Source: LMUY01 sp964244655
GTDB taxonomy: Bacteria; Pseudomonadota; Alphaproteobacteria; Acetobacterales; Acetobacteraceae
Assembly (NCBI GenBank): GCA_964244655.1
Contig: CAXTJU010000045.1
Location: 1-30,121 of the forward strand
DNA length: 30,121 nucleotides
Direction of reading: 5' to 3'
Under the pieces are notes generated by a model, which worked only from the letters and a program-made list of their open reading frames with translations, was not told where the DNA came from and ran no database searches. Positions 14,842-24,912 of this stretch are shown piece after piece (the stretch's first letter is position 1; every line of letters begins with the position of its first letter). A program made the translations under genes and the position numbers.

Positions 14842-17800
14842 CGCCCTACCTCCGCTGGCTCCGACGCATGAGGGGCGGCGGCGGTTGCCGGAAGTGTTTG
14901 GGCATGCACCGGCAGGCCCCTCGCCAACGCGAGCAGGTGCGGATGATGGGTCAGCACGATGACCTGCACGTGGCGGCTCAGCCCGACCAGCGCCTCCAGG
15001 GCGGCCCGTGCCCTGGTGTCGTCGAAGGTTTGCAGGATGTCATCGGCAATGAAGGGCAGGGCCGGGGCCGCCGCCACGTGGTCCTCGATGGCGACGAGGC
15101 GCAGCGCGAGGTAAAGCTGGTCGCGCGTGCCCTCTGAGAGCCGGGCGATGTGCTTCTCCGCACCGCCGGCCTCGTGCGCCAGCAAACGTCCGTGGCTCTC
15201 GCCTTCCTTGTCGTCGCCCGCTGGCGACAAGCGGTCATAGGCGCCCGCGGTGAGCGTGGCGAACGTTGCGCCGATGCGGGCCAGGCGTTTGTTGTCGCCG
15301 CCGGCCGCCTCCACCTCTGCCAGGGCGGAGTCGAGCATGGCGGCTGCCAGGTGCTGCACCAGGGCTTCGTCCAACAGGCTGGACAGGCGGGCGGCAGCGG
15401 CTTCCCGGGCGACGGCGGCGTGGCTGGCGCCCTCGCTGGCGGTCAGGCGCCGCAGTTCGGCCTCGGCGAGCGCGATGCGGGCGGCCGCATCCGCCACCGC
15501 GCCCTGTGCGGCGGCCGCATGGGCGTCGGCATCCCGCTTCGCTTGCTGGATGCCAGCGGCCGGGTGCTGCGCGGCCTCAGCCCGCAGGGAGTCGGGGTCC
15601 AGGCCATCGCCATCCTCACGCAGGCCGCGCACGGCATCCGCTGCCATGCCCTCCCACTGGGCACGGTCAGCCGCAAGCTGGACCTGGCGCTCCGCCTCTT
15701 GCAGCGTCGCCGCGCCGACAGCCCGAATGGCCCCGGCGAGTGCATCGAGCGCGTCCGCGTGCCGCGCACCGGCTTCGCGGCACGCCTGGGCCGCCTGCTC
15801 CGCCTGCTTTGCCAGGCTGCTGCGCGTTCCCGATGCGGTGCGCGCTGCCGTCAGCCGTTCGTCCAGGCGGCGTGCGATGGCGAGCGGGTCGCCGCCGCCG
15901 CCGCCGAGGCTGGCTGCAAGCCGTGCGGCATCGCGGGCGAAGGTGTCCAGTTGCAGCTGCATCAGGCTGACGCGCCCCTCGGCGGTGCCAGCCGCGTCCA
16001 CCGCTCCTGCCAATGCGACCAGTTGGTCCAGCACCGCCGCGGTCACGGCCGCCGCCTCGTCTGCCGGGCGGCGCAGGCGATGCAGCGCCGCGGACCATCG
16101 CCGCGACCAGCCGGCCTTGCGTGCATCGGCCTCTTCCAGCGTGGGGGCCGCCTCCGCCACCTTGCGGCGCAGTTCGATCTGCCTGCGGAGCAGGCTGCGC
16201 CGTTCGACGGCGTCGGCCTCGGCTTTGGCCAGGCGCGCCCTCGCGACCGCGGCCAGCCGGGGCAGCGTGTCAGGCTTGGAGTCCAGGGCCGCCGCAAGCT
16301 CATCGGCCCAGCCGGCCTGGCGGGCTCTCAACGCCTCCAACGCGGCTCCGGCCGCGCGGCTCTTGCCGATCGCGGCCAACGCCGCGGACCGGCCGGCCAG
16401 GAAGGCACTCGCTTCCGCAAGCCCGGCCGCCGGGGGCAAGCCGAGCGGCTGCACGGCGCCGGCCCAGTCCGCGTCCGCTCGCGCGGCCGCCACGGCGGCA
16501 TGCCCTGCCTGTTGCGCCAATCCTGCGGCCGCGGCCTGAGCCCGGGCGATCTCGCCACGGATGCCCTCGGCCTTGGCGATGCGCTCCATCTCGGCCGCGC
16601 GCCGGTCGGCGACGGCATCGGCATCGGCAATCGCCTTCTCGAAGGCGAGCGGCAGCAGCGCCGTGGGTGCGTAGGCCGCTTCGGCGGCTGCATCCGGCGC
16701 ACCGGACAGGCGGGTAAGGACCAGTTGCCAGCCACGGTCCCGATGCCGGCGCAACCCGGCCAAAGCTGCCATGTCCGGCAGGGGTTCCGCGCCCGTGACG
16801 GCGGCCAGGCGGCGTTCCGCCTCCTGCAAGCCGGCTTCGCACCCGGCCCGGCGCTCGCCTGCCTCCTTCGCCGCGTTGCGGGCGTCCGCCTGTGCCTTGT
16901 CCAGCCGCAGAAGCGTCGCCTCCGCGGGCACGGCCAGCGCGGCGAGCGCCTCGGCCGGGCCTATCCAGCCTGGCACGCCGGCGAGGGCGGCGGCGCACTC
17001 ACCGGCTGCCCGGTCGGCTTGCGCGCCGGCATCGCGCAGCCGCAGCATCGGGTCGCCGTCCGCCGCCGCTTCGTCTGCCGCGGCTCTCAGGCTCTCCAGG
17101 GCCACGGCGGCCGGCAGCGCCGCCAGGCTGTCCTCCAATTCGGCCAGGGCGGCGCGCTGGGCGTGCATGGCAGCGGCAGCCTGCGTCTGAGCCTCGCCGA
17201 CCTCGGCCGCCTCGGCAACCAGGGCGCGGGCCGCCTCGATGTCCGCCGTCGCCCGCACCTCGCCCACGGCGTGGGCAGGGTCGGCGCTGCTGCCCAGCGC
17301 GCGCAGCAACCGGGCGATCTCGGCTTGCGCCTTGGCCACGACGTGCTGCTGACCGGGAAGATCGGCCTGCGACTGCTTGGACTGCTCGCGCCTGCCGGCC
17401 AAATCACCGATCGCATCGGCATTGGCCAGCACGGCCTCGTCCACCTCCGCCGACGCAGCTTGGGCCGTGAGGGCTTCGTGGCTTTTCCGGGCCGTTTCGG
17501 CTTCTCGCGCGGCGTCGCCGGCCGCATCCTTCGCCTCTCGTAATCGCTCAGCCAGGCCCGGCGGCATAGCCGGCGCATCGGCATGCGACGCCAGCCATTC
17601 GTTGGCTTCGTCCATCTGCCGGAGATGGCCACGGCAGCGCTGCACCCGATTGACCTGGTCCAGCGCACGGGCGGCCTCGGCTGCTTGCTCCTTCGCAGCC
17701 CGGAGCGTGCCGGCCGCTTCCGCTCGTTGCCGCTCCTGGTCGGCCACCTCCGCAGGCCGCACCAGCGTTTCGGTCAGCTTCGCGTTGGCCGCTGCCCATG

Positions 17801-18365
17801 CCTCGCAGGCGACGTAAAATGGAGCGCCGGCCCTCCTCCTGCTGGGGGCATCCTCGTCGCGCTGGGCAGCAAGGGCGCGCGCGACCGTGCGGCTGGAGCC
17901 AAGTTCGCCGGCGCTGGCCAGCAGGGCGTCGGCAAGGTCTCCATCGGTCTGCAGCAGGGCCGAGCCGCCCGCCCGCAGCTGCGCGGAGTCGAGCACGAAC
18001 AACCGTTCAAGCCGCTTGCGTTCGCCCTCGCGGGGCATCGCTTGCAGCAGGCGAATCGATGCCGGCTTGCCAGAAAGCTCCGTGAGCGGGTTGGTCGCGC
18101 GTTTGCGGCGGATGAACTCGCACGTCCCGCCATCCGGCAGGACGGCTTCCGCCCGCAGTTCCAGCTGGGGATAGTCGTAGCGGAAGTTCATCGGCGTGTT
18201 GCCGCGATAGCCGAACAGCAACTCCAGGATCGCCTGGCGCACGACGGATTTGCCGGCCCCGTTCGGCGCTTCCACGATGTTGATCGTGCCCGGCGCCGGG
18301 TCGAAGCCGAGCGTGGCGCCGGCGAAATGGCCGTAGCGTTCCAAGCGAAGCGAGCGCAGCCGCAC
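14838..18365 (-). CDS. SMC-like DNA repair ATPase, YhaN/SbcC type
   Basis: This is a 1175-aa ABC/SMC-type ATPase, expected to form a DNA-processing complex with the nuclease encoded just upstream. The N-terminal head reads MRLRSLRLERYGHF ... EAPNGAGKS (Walker A, Lys39-Ser40), followed by ILELLFGYRGNTPMNFRYDYPQLELRAE, the AAA_27/YhaN pattern. Residues about 190-1000 are Ala/Glu/Arg-rich, predicted coiled coil. The C-terminal head has LSEGTRDQLYLALRLVAIE (signature), ALPFIADDILQTFDD (Walker B/D-loop) and VIVLTHHPHLL. I see no CxxC zinc hook, unlike Rad50 and classical SbcC. The start is GTG at 18365, directly abutting the upstream TGA (TGAGTG). Similar pairs are yhaO-yhaN in Bacillus. The DNA substrate is unknown. 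Confidence 0.9.
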   Translation of the reverse strand: MRLRSLRLERYGHFAGATLGFDPAPGTINIVEAPNGAGKSVVRQAILELLFGYRGNTPMNFRYDYPQLELRAEAVLPDGGTCEFIRRKRATNPLTELSGKPASIRLLQAMPREGERKRLERLFVLDSAQLRAGGSALLQTDGDLADALLASAGELGSSRTVARALAAQRDEDAPSRRRAGAPFYVACEAWAAANAKLTETLVRPAEVADQERQRAEAAGTLRAAKEQAAEAARALDQVNRVQRCRGHLRQMDEANEWLASHADAPAMPPGLAERLREAKDAAGDAAREAETARKSHEALTAQAASAEVDEAVLANADAIGDLAGRREQSKQSQADLPGQQHVVAKAQAEIARLLRALGSSADPAHAVGEVRATADIEAARALVAEAAEVGEAQTQAAAAMHAQRAALAELEDSLAALPAAVALESLRAAADEAAADGDPMLRLRDAGAQADRAAGECAAALAGVPGWIGPAEALAALAVPAEATLLRLDKAQADARNAAKEAGERRAGCEAGLQEAERRLAAVTGAEPLPDMAALAGLRRHRDRGWQLVLTRLSGAPDAAAEAAYAPTALLPLAFEKAIADADAVADRRAAEMERIAKAEGIRGEIARAQAAAAGLAQQAGHAAVAAARADADWAGAVQPLGLPPAAGLAEASAFLAGRSAALAAIGKSRAAGAALEALRARQAGWADELAAALDSKPDTLPRLAAVARARLAKAEADAVERRSLLRRQIELRRKVAEAAPTLEEADARKAGWSRRWSAALHRLRRPADEAAAVTAAVLDQLVALAGAVDAAGTAEGRVSLMQLQLDTFARDAARLAASLGGGGGDPLAIARRLDERLTAARTASGTRSSLAKQAEQAAQACREAGARHADALDALAGAIRAVGAATLQEAERQVQLAADRAQWEGMAADAVRGLREDGDGLDPDSLRAEAAQHPAAGIQQAKRDADAHAAAAQGAVADAAARIALAEAELRRLTASEGASHAAVAREAAAARLSSLLDEALVQHLAAAMLDSALAEVEAAGGDNKRLARIGATFATLTAGAYDRLSPAGDDKEGESHGRLLAHEAGGAEKHIARLSEGTRDQLYLALRLVAIEDHVAAAPALPFIADDILQTFDDTRARAALEALVGLSRHVQVIVLTHHPHLLALARGLPVHAQTLPATAAAPHASEPAEVGR

Positions 18366-19622
18366 TCAGCTCTCCACGAGCCGCGCCAGCACCAGGTCGC
18401 GCGCGCGCTGCACCAGTTCGGGCGGAAGGGCTCCAGCAGCGGCGCGGACCGCCGGGTGATCCGGCCCGAGCGTGTCGCGCAGCCCGGTCAGCCTGTTCAG
18501 CATGGCGGCGGCATAGTCGCGCGCCTCCCCTGCGACGGCCGGCGTGGGATCAGCCTCGATTGCGCGCAGCAGCGTCGCAGCGGCGTCGGAGCCGTCGCGC
18601 CATCGCTCCAGGTCGATGGCTGGCCGCGTCGTGATCGCGACCTTCTCGATCCAGACATGGTCCGCCAAGCCAAGCCCGGCGATCTCGGCACGAACTCTTT
18701 CGCGGGTGGCGCCAGGATCAGCGGCCAGGGCCGCATGCAGCGGCGTGGCGCCTCGCAGCTCGACCCGTGCTGCCAGCAATCGCTCGCCCGCCGCCTCCGC
18801 CGCTGCTGCCACGGCCGCCCGGACTTGCGCGCCGCAGGCCTCCATTCCGTCCACCCCGGCCAGGTCCACGGTCACGCGCGCCCAGCGCACCACGTCCAGC
18901 ACCCTGTGTTCGGGGTAGAGCCGGCCGCCTTGCACGCGCACCAGGGTCGCTCCCTTTTCGCCCTCCTCGTTGATGTGGCGGCCTTGCAGGTTGCCAGGGA
19001 ACACCACCCAGTTCGGATGCTCGTTGAGCCATCGCCGCGCATGGACATGGCCCAGCGCCCAGTAATCATAGCCGTGGCCGGCCAGCTGCTCGACCGTGCA
19101 GGGCGCGTAACGGCCGTGGACGGTGTCGTCGCACGCCGTATGCAGCAGGCCGATGTTCAGCTTGCCCGGAACAGGCCGGGGATAATGCTGCGCCAGGTTC
19201 TTCGTGACCGCCGGCTTGTCGAAGCCCTGGCCGTGGATGACCACGTCCAGGCCGGGCACTTCGGCCCAGTGCGCCTCCTCCGTGCTGAACAGGGTGGCGC
19301 GGTCCGGCCAGGGCAGCTGGCGGGTGAGCACGCTCTGGGCGTCGTGGTTGCCGCTGATGGCATAGACGGGGATGCCGGCCTGGGTCAGCCGGGCAAGCTG
19401 CTCGATGAGGAAATGGCCGGTCGGGTAGTCCGGCCAGTCGCCGTCGAACAAATCCCCAGCCAGCAGGACGAAACGGACCCGCTCGGCAAGCGCCAGGTTC
19501 ACCAGGTTGACGAGCGCCTGCCGGGTGGCGCCGCGAATGCGGTCAGCCACTGCGCCTGACTCCAGGCCCCGCAACGGCGAGTCCAGGTGGATGTCAGCAG
19601 CGTGGAGGAACGTGAAATCCAT
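18366..19622 (-). CDS. DNA repair metallophosphoesterase/exonuclease, YhaO/SbcD type
   Basis: This is a 418-aa calcineurin-like phosphoesterase, related to SbcD and Mre11. The metal-binding motifs occur in order: HAADIHLDSP (Asp10, His12), LAGDLFDGD (Asp57), SGNHD (Asn92, His93), LLHTACDD (His161) and LGHVHARRW (His192, His194). The C-terminal about 160 residues (from VDLAGVDGMEACG) form the capping/ATPase-binding part. The ATG at 19622 follows a GAGGTGGG ribosome-binding site and lies 14 bases after the fumarase stop; the frame is open far upstream but that is antisense or frame shadow within fumC. It pairs with the YhaN-like ATPase gene that starts immediately at its stop. Confidence 0.93.
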   Translation of the reverse strand: MDFTFLHAADIHLDSPLRGLESGAVADRIRGATRQALVNLVNLALAERVRFVLLAGDLFDGDWPDYPTGHFLIEQLARLTQAGIPVYAISGNHDAQSVLTRQLPWPDRATLFSTEEAHWAEVPGLDVVIHGQGFDKPAVTKNLAQHYPRPVPGKLNIGLLHTACDDTVHGRYAPCTVEQLAGHGYDYWALGHVHARRWLNEHPNWVVFPGNLQGRHINEEGEKGATLVRVQGGRLYPEHRVLDVVRWARVTVDLAGVDGMEACGAQVRAAVAAAAEAAGERLLAARVELRGATPLHAALAADPGATRERVRAEIAGLGLADHVWIEKVAITTRPAIDLERWRDGSDAAATLLRAIEADPTPAVAGEARDYAAAMLNRLTGLRDTLGPDHPAVRAAAGALPPELVQRARDLVLARLVES

Positions 19623-19636
19623 GGCCGGCGCCCACC

Positions 19637-21032
<1,396 letters not shown>

Positions 21033-21040
<8 letters not shown>

Positions 21041-22208
21041 GTCGTGGCAGCTCCTGCTCGACCAGGGTGGCCCACAGCGATGCGCCAATGGGCAGGATGT
21101 CGTCATTGAAGTCGTAATGCACGGTGTGCACGGGCGCGCTGCCCTTGTCGCGGCCGGCCTGGCCGATCCGCACGAAGCAGCCGGGGACCTTCTGCGCCAT
21201 GTAGGCGAAATCCTCCCCGCCCATCCCCGGCAGGCGCTGGCGGATCACCTTGTCCTCGCCGAGCAGCGTGGCGCCAGCTTGCCAGGTGCAGGCGGTGGCC
21301 GCCGGGTCGTTCACCACGGAGGGATAGCCGCGTTCGAGGCTGAACTCCGCCGCCGCCCCGTTGGCGCGGGCGATGCCGGCCACCAGCTCGCCCATCATCC
21401 GCTCCATCGCGTCCCGCGTCTCGGGCTTGAGCGTGCGCAGGGTGCCGCCCAGCACCGCCTCGTCCGGGATGACGTTGGTGGCGGTGCCGGCGTGGAAGGT
21501 GCAGGTGGACAGCACGGCGCTATCCAGCGGATCGACCCGGCGCGCCACCAGTGTTTGCAGCGCCAGCACCACCTGCGCGCCGACCACCACCGGGTCGATG
21601 GCGCGGTGCGGCCGCGCCGCGTGGCCGCCATTTCCCTTGATGCGGATGGTGAAGTCGTCCGTGTTGGCGCAGACGGCGCCGGGCACCGCGATCATCTGCC
21701 CCACCGGCAGGGTCGGGTCGTTGTGCGCGCCGAACACCATGTCGCACGGGAAGCGGTCGAACAGCCCCTCCTGCACCATGACTTCGCCGCCGCCGCCGTT
21801 CTCCTCGGCGGGCTGAAAGATGAAGTGCACGGCGCCGTCGAAATTGCGCGTCTCGGCCAGGTAGCGCGCCGCCCCCAGCAGCATGGTGGTGTGCCCGTCA
21901 TGCCCGCAGGCATGCATGACGTTGGGCGTTTGCGAGCGGTGGTCGAACCCGTTGCCCTCCGGCATGGGCAGCGCGTCCATGTCCGCGCGGATGCCGATGG
22001 CGCGGCTGCTGTCCCCCTGCCGCAGCGTGCCGACCAGCCCGGTGCCGGCGATGTCGCGCGTGACGGCGATGCCCCATTGCGTAAGCTTGGCCGCGACCAG
22101 GTCGCTGGTGCGGCGTTCGTGAAAGGCGAGTTCCGGGTGGGCATGGATGTCGCGCCGCCACGCCGTCATGTCCGCGGTGAACTCGGCGATGCGGTTGTGG
22201 ACGGGCAA
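21033..22208 (-). CDS. M20-family amidohydrolase (N-acyl amino acid / hippurate hydrolase type)
   Basis: This is a 391-aa metallo-amidohydrolase that removes acyl groups from N-acyl amino acids or related amides. The family markers are AWRRDIHAHPELAFHE, RADMDALPM (Asp76), MHACGHDGH (Cys101 and His103, metal ligands), PAEENGGGGE (Glu135-Glu136) and AHNDPTLPVGQM (His162). GMGGEDFAYM and HTVHYDFND lie near the end. The start is TTG at 22208 (MPVHNRIAEF), with AGGAG 9 bases upstream; an ATG 13 codons later would cut off the usual family N-terminus. It heads the minus-strand run that continues through fumC. A plausible promoter lies at 22239-22267. Confidence 0.93.
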
Positions 22209-22238
22209 GGGGCGGGACTCCTGGGTGAGGATGGCAAC

Positions 22239-22267
22239 AGGGTAGAACGGGGTGGGCGCGGGGACAA
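22239..22267 (-). promoter_or_regulatory. Candidate sigma70-type promoter for the amidohydrolase-fumC run
   Basis: On the minus strand, TTGTCC (22262-22267) and TACCCT (22239-22244) are separated by exactly 17 bases and lie about 30 bases before the TTG start at 22208. The surrounding 111-base gap separates two divergent operons. This is a consensus-only prediction. Nothing comparably good was found for the plus-strand operon. Confidence 0.35.
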
Positions 22268-22319
22268 ATCGCGTCGAGGTGGTTTACCTTGCCAAGCTCG
22301 CTGCCGAGGAGTCGCCCGC

Positions 22320-22943
22320 TTGTCCGAGCCCCGCGCCGACCGCCGCCCCATCGCCGCCCGGCGGCTTCGGATCGTCGAGTCGGCTGCGGGCTGGCTGATG
22401 TCCCGCCACGCCTCGCCGGACGCAATCTCGTTGGCGGGCATGGCGGCGGCCCTGTGCGCCGGGCTGGCCTTCGCCAATGCTCCGCGCCACGCATTGCTAT
22501 GGCTGACCGGCGCGATCCTGGTGCAGGCGAGGCTGATGGCGAACTTGCTGGATGGGATGGTGGCGATCGGGCGCGGCATCGAGTCCCAACTCGGCGAGCT
22601 GTTCAACGAGGTTCCGGACCGCGTGTCGGACACGGCAGTGCTGGCCGGGCTCGGAGCGGCGGCCGGGTGCGTGGCGCTGGGACTCGCGGCGGCGCTTGCA
22701 GCGATGGCAACCGCCTATGTTCGCGCCGTCGGCAAGGCGGCCGGACAGCCAAGTGATTTCTGCGGACCCGGCGCCAAGCAGCATCGCATGGCAGTCGTCA
22801 CCTTCGCCGCGCTCTGGTGCTTGGCGGCGCCGGCGAGCCTGGCCGCGCCGGCGCCCCGTGCGGCGCTCTGTGTCATCCTCGTGCTGGCGACGCTGACGGC
22901 GGCGCGGCGGTTGTGGCGGCTGGCCCGCGCATTGGGTCGCTGA
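22320..22943 (+). CDS. CDP-alcohol phosphatidyltransferase-like membrane protein with variant motif
   Basis: This is a 207-aa protein with several membrane helices. Members of the family swap CMP from a CDP-alcohol for another alcohol in phospholipid synthesis. The signature D-x2-DG-x2-AR-x8-G-x3-D-x3-D is recognisable with exact spacing at 75-100 (NLLDGMVAI ... GELFNEVPD). However, the first and third Asp are Asn (Asn75, Asn96) and the Arg is Ile83; Asp78, Gly79, Gly92 and Asp100 are kept. Start: the TTG at 22320 lies 8 bases after AGGAG (22307-22311), with no ATG nearby until well inside the protein. Its stop overlaps the next ATG (TGATG). The neighbours are CdsA-like and PlsC-like genes, so a lipid role is likely; the actual reaction is uncertain. 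Confidence 0.82.
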   Translation: MSEPRADRRPIAARRLRIVESAAGWLMSRHASPDAISLAGMAAALCAGLAFANAPRHALLWLTGAILVQARLMANLLDGMVAIGRGIESQLGELFNEVPDRVSDTAVLAGLGAAAGCVALGLAAALAAMATAYVRAVGKAAGQPSDFCGPGAKQHRMAVVTFAALWCLAAPASLAAPAPRAALCVILVLATLTAARRLWRLARALGR

Positions 22944-23929
22944 TGTTCACGATCGCTTCCTGGAACGAAGCCTTCTCCAGCCAGGTCACTATCCTGCTGG
23001 TGTCCGCCGTGGGGGGAGTGGTGCTGGTTGGCATTGCGGTGATCGCCGGCTTGTCGCTGACCGGGACAGCCGGGCCGGCGTTGCGGCGCGAGCTGTGGCT
23101 GCGGCTCGGCTCCTGGCTGGTGCTGCTGCCGCTGATGATCGGCCCGGTGCTGGCCGGGCGGGCCTGGACGATCGCGGCGGTGACGCTGCTGGGCGCGCTG
23201 TGCCTGCGCGAATACGGCCGCGCCACCGGCCTGTTCCGCCAGCCCGCGGTGCAGGCGACGGCGCTGCTCGGCTTGCTGGCGGCGAACTTCGCGGCCCTTG
23301 ACCACTGGTATGGCCTCTTCGTCGCGATCCCATCACTCACGATCGCGCTGCTCTCGGTGGTGTCCATCCCGTCCGACCACCCGGCGGGCTACATCCAGCG
23401 CACCGGTTTGGGCGTGTTCGGCTTCATGCTGTTCGGCAGCGGGCTGGCGCATCTCGGCTACATGGCCAATGACCGTAACTATCGCCCGATCGTGCTGACG
23501 CTGCTGCTGTGCGTGGCGCTGAACGACGTGCTGGCCTTCACCGTCGGCAAGCTGCTTGGCGGACGCAAGCTGCTGTCCATGACCAGCCCTGGCAAGACGG
23601 TCTCCGGCGCGTTGGGCGCGCTGGTGCTGGTGGCCCCGTTGGTCGCCTGGCTGGCGCACGGCATTTTTGCGGGCACGCCGTTGGACCGGCCCTGGCTGCT
23701 GCTGAGCCTTGGTGCGCTGGTGAGCGTGGCGGCGCAGGCCGGTGACCTGATGCTGTCGTCCATCAAGCGCGACCTCGGGATCAAGGACATGGGCGTGGTG
23801 CTGCCGGGCCATGGCGGCATTCTGGACCGCTACAACAGCCTGCTGCTGGTGGCCCCGGCAAGCTTCCACCTGATCGGCTACTATGTTGGCTTCGGGCTGG
23901 ACCAGCCGGTGCGGCTGATGACCGGATGA
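22943..23929 (+). CDS. Phosphatidate cytidylyltransferase-like protein (CdsA family)
   Basis: This is a 328-aa multi-pass membrane protein (about eight helices). CdsA makes CDP-diacylglycerol from phosphatidate and CTP. The family signature is at 272-298: SSIKRDLGIKD, then LPGHGGILDRYN. The final residue is Asn298 where CdsA normally has Asp (DR-x-D). The middle segment ALNDVLAFTVGKLLGGRKL ... SPGKTVSG also departs from the usual SPKKTWEG. The ATG at 22943 overlaps the preceding stop by one base. These differences suggest a distinct CdsA subfamily, perhaps a second enzyme beside a housekeeping CdsA elsewhere (inference). Downstream, 13 bases separate it from the acyltransferase gene. Confidence 0.88.
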   Translation: MFTIASWNEAFSSQVTILLVSAVGGVVLVGIAVIAGLSLTGTAGPALRRELWLRLGSWLVLLPLMIGPVLAGRAWTIAAVTLLGALCLREYGRATGLFRQPAVQATALLGLLAANFAALDHWYGLFVAIPSLTIALLSVVSIPSDHPAGYIQRTGLGVFGFMLFGSGLAHLGYMANDRNYRPIVLTLLLCVALNDVLAFTVGKLLGGRKLLSMTSPGKTVSGALGALVLVAPLVAWLAHGIFAGTPLDRPWLLLSLGALVSVAAQAGDLMLSSIKRDLGIKDMGVVLPGHGGILDRYNSLLLVAPASFHLIGYYVGFGLDQPVRLMTG

Positions 23930-23942
23930 TGCGGCGAGCATC

Positions 23943-24656
23943 ATGACTGACTGGCAGCTGCGGCCGGCCCGCGACTTGGGTTTGACGCTGGCCGCACGGC
24001 TGCGCTCGCATCGCCGCGAGATTGGGCTGCTTGGTCTTGCCGGCAACGCGCTGTGGCGGTTGGCGGTGTGCGGCTACCTGGCGGCTGCGCACCGGCTGGA
24101 GGTCATCGGTGCCGAGCACCTGCCGCCCGGGCCGCCTTGCGTGCTGGTGGGCAATCACACCAGCCACCTGGACGCACTGTGCCTTGCGGCCGCTTTGCCC
24201 GGCCCGCTCGCGCGACACGCCGTGGCGCTGGCGGCCGGCAACGTGTTCTTCGGCACGATGGCGAGCGCCGCCTTCGCTGCCACCGCTCTCAACGCCCTGC
24301 CAATCTGGCGCGACAGCACGTCGCACGACGACCTGGCTCTGCTGCGCGCGCGGTTGTCGGAGGATGGGATGGTCTTCATCCTGTTTCCCGAAGGCACCCG
24401 CGCGCGGGACGGCGTCATGGGCCGCTTCCGCCCCGGGCTGGGCGCATTTGTGGCCGGTTCAGCCGTGCCGGTGGTGCCTTGCCATCTTGAGGGCGCCTTC
24501 GCCTGCTGGCCGGCAACGCGCCGAGCGCCCCAGCCAGGCAAGCTGCGGCTGCGGATTGGTGCGCCGCTCCGGTTTGACGAGGTGGCAAACGATCGCGAGG
24601 GCTGGAAGCAGGTGGCGCTCGCGGCGGAACAGGCCGTGCGCTCGCTCGGATGTTAG
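23943..24656 (+). CDS. Lysophospholipid / 1-acylglycerol-3-phosphate acyltransferase (PlsC family)
   Basis: This is a 237-aa membrane-associated acyltransferase of the PlsC family, expected to acylate lysophosphatidic acid or another lysolipid. The catalytic H-x4-D motif is NHTSHLD (His72, Asp77). The phosphate-binding FPEGTR is at 148-153, followed by RFRPGLGAF and VPVVPCHLEG. A hydrophobic segment near 30-48 may anchor it. The ATG at 23943 follows GGCGAGC, 13 bases after the CdsA-like stop. It completes a three-gene operon with the phosphatidyltransferase-like and CdsA-like genes, suggesting one lipid product made in order acyltransfer, activation, head-group transfer. The precise acceptor is unknown. 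Confidence 0.91.
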   Translation: MTDWQLRPARDLGLTLAARLRSHRREIGLLGLAGNALWRLAVCGYLAAAHRLEVIGAEHLPPGPPCVLVGNHTSHLDALCLAAALPGPLARHAVALAAGNVFFGTMASAAFAATALNALPIWRDSTSHDDLALLRARLSEDGMVFILFPEGTRARDGVMGRFRPGLGAFVAGSAVPVVPCHLEGAFACWPATRRAPQPGKLRLRIGAPLRFDEVANDREGWKQVALAAEQAVRSLGC

Positions 24657-24691
24657 GTCCGCCTCAAACACTGTTCGCCGCATCAAGCCCG

Positions 24692-24891
24692 CTACCCTGC
24701 AAGCCTCCCAAAGTCGTCACCAGCCCCTCCGCCAGCCCCGCAATCGTCGTGCGCTCCCCCATGCACACGTTCACTCCGGCCGCGCCGCCAGCATCACCAT
24801 CGCGGCCAGCAAGTGCGCCATCACGTCGCCCACGAACACAAAGTTCCGCACCTGCCCGCCGCTGCCGTGCACCGTCAGCGGCCGGCCAAGC
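24692..24891 (-). pseudogene. Decayed 3' fragment of an NAD-dependent epimerase gene
   Basis: This stretch is a broken relative of the 3' half of the intact epimerase gene at 26945-27868. In one minus-strand frame it encodes GRPLTVHGSGGQVRNFVFVG and onward to LAARPE, identical at 31 of 38 residues to the intact protein. Compared with that gene, a 10-base piece (CACGTGCGCC) is missing after the sequence for VNVC, which shifts the frame. Then 138 bases are missing exactly between two copies of an 11-bp direct repeat (CCTCGGCCAGC at 26977 and 27115 in the intact gene). The end survives as LAEGLVTTLGGL in a third reading (intact: LAEGLAATLGSL), with the stop displaced. Homology stops near 24891. 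No function is expected. Confidence 0.85.
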
Positions 24892-24912
24892 CTTCGCGGC
24901 TGATCGGGCCGT

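Noticed and set aside
15150..19559. Long plus-strand open frames (797 and 658 codons) opposite the YhaN/YhaO-like genes
   Set aside because: Low-complexity Gly/Arg/Gln composition, no motifs, and full overlap with genes carrying intact catalytic motifs; frame shadows.
21103..22319. Upstream extension of the phosphatidyltransferase-like frame
   Set aside because: It runs antisense through the amidohydrolase gene; the TTG at 22320 with AGGAG fits the family N-terminus.
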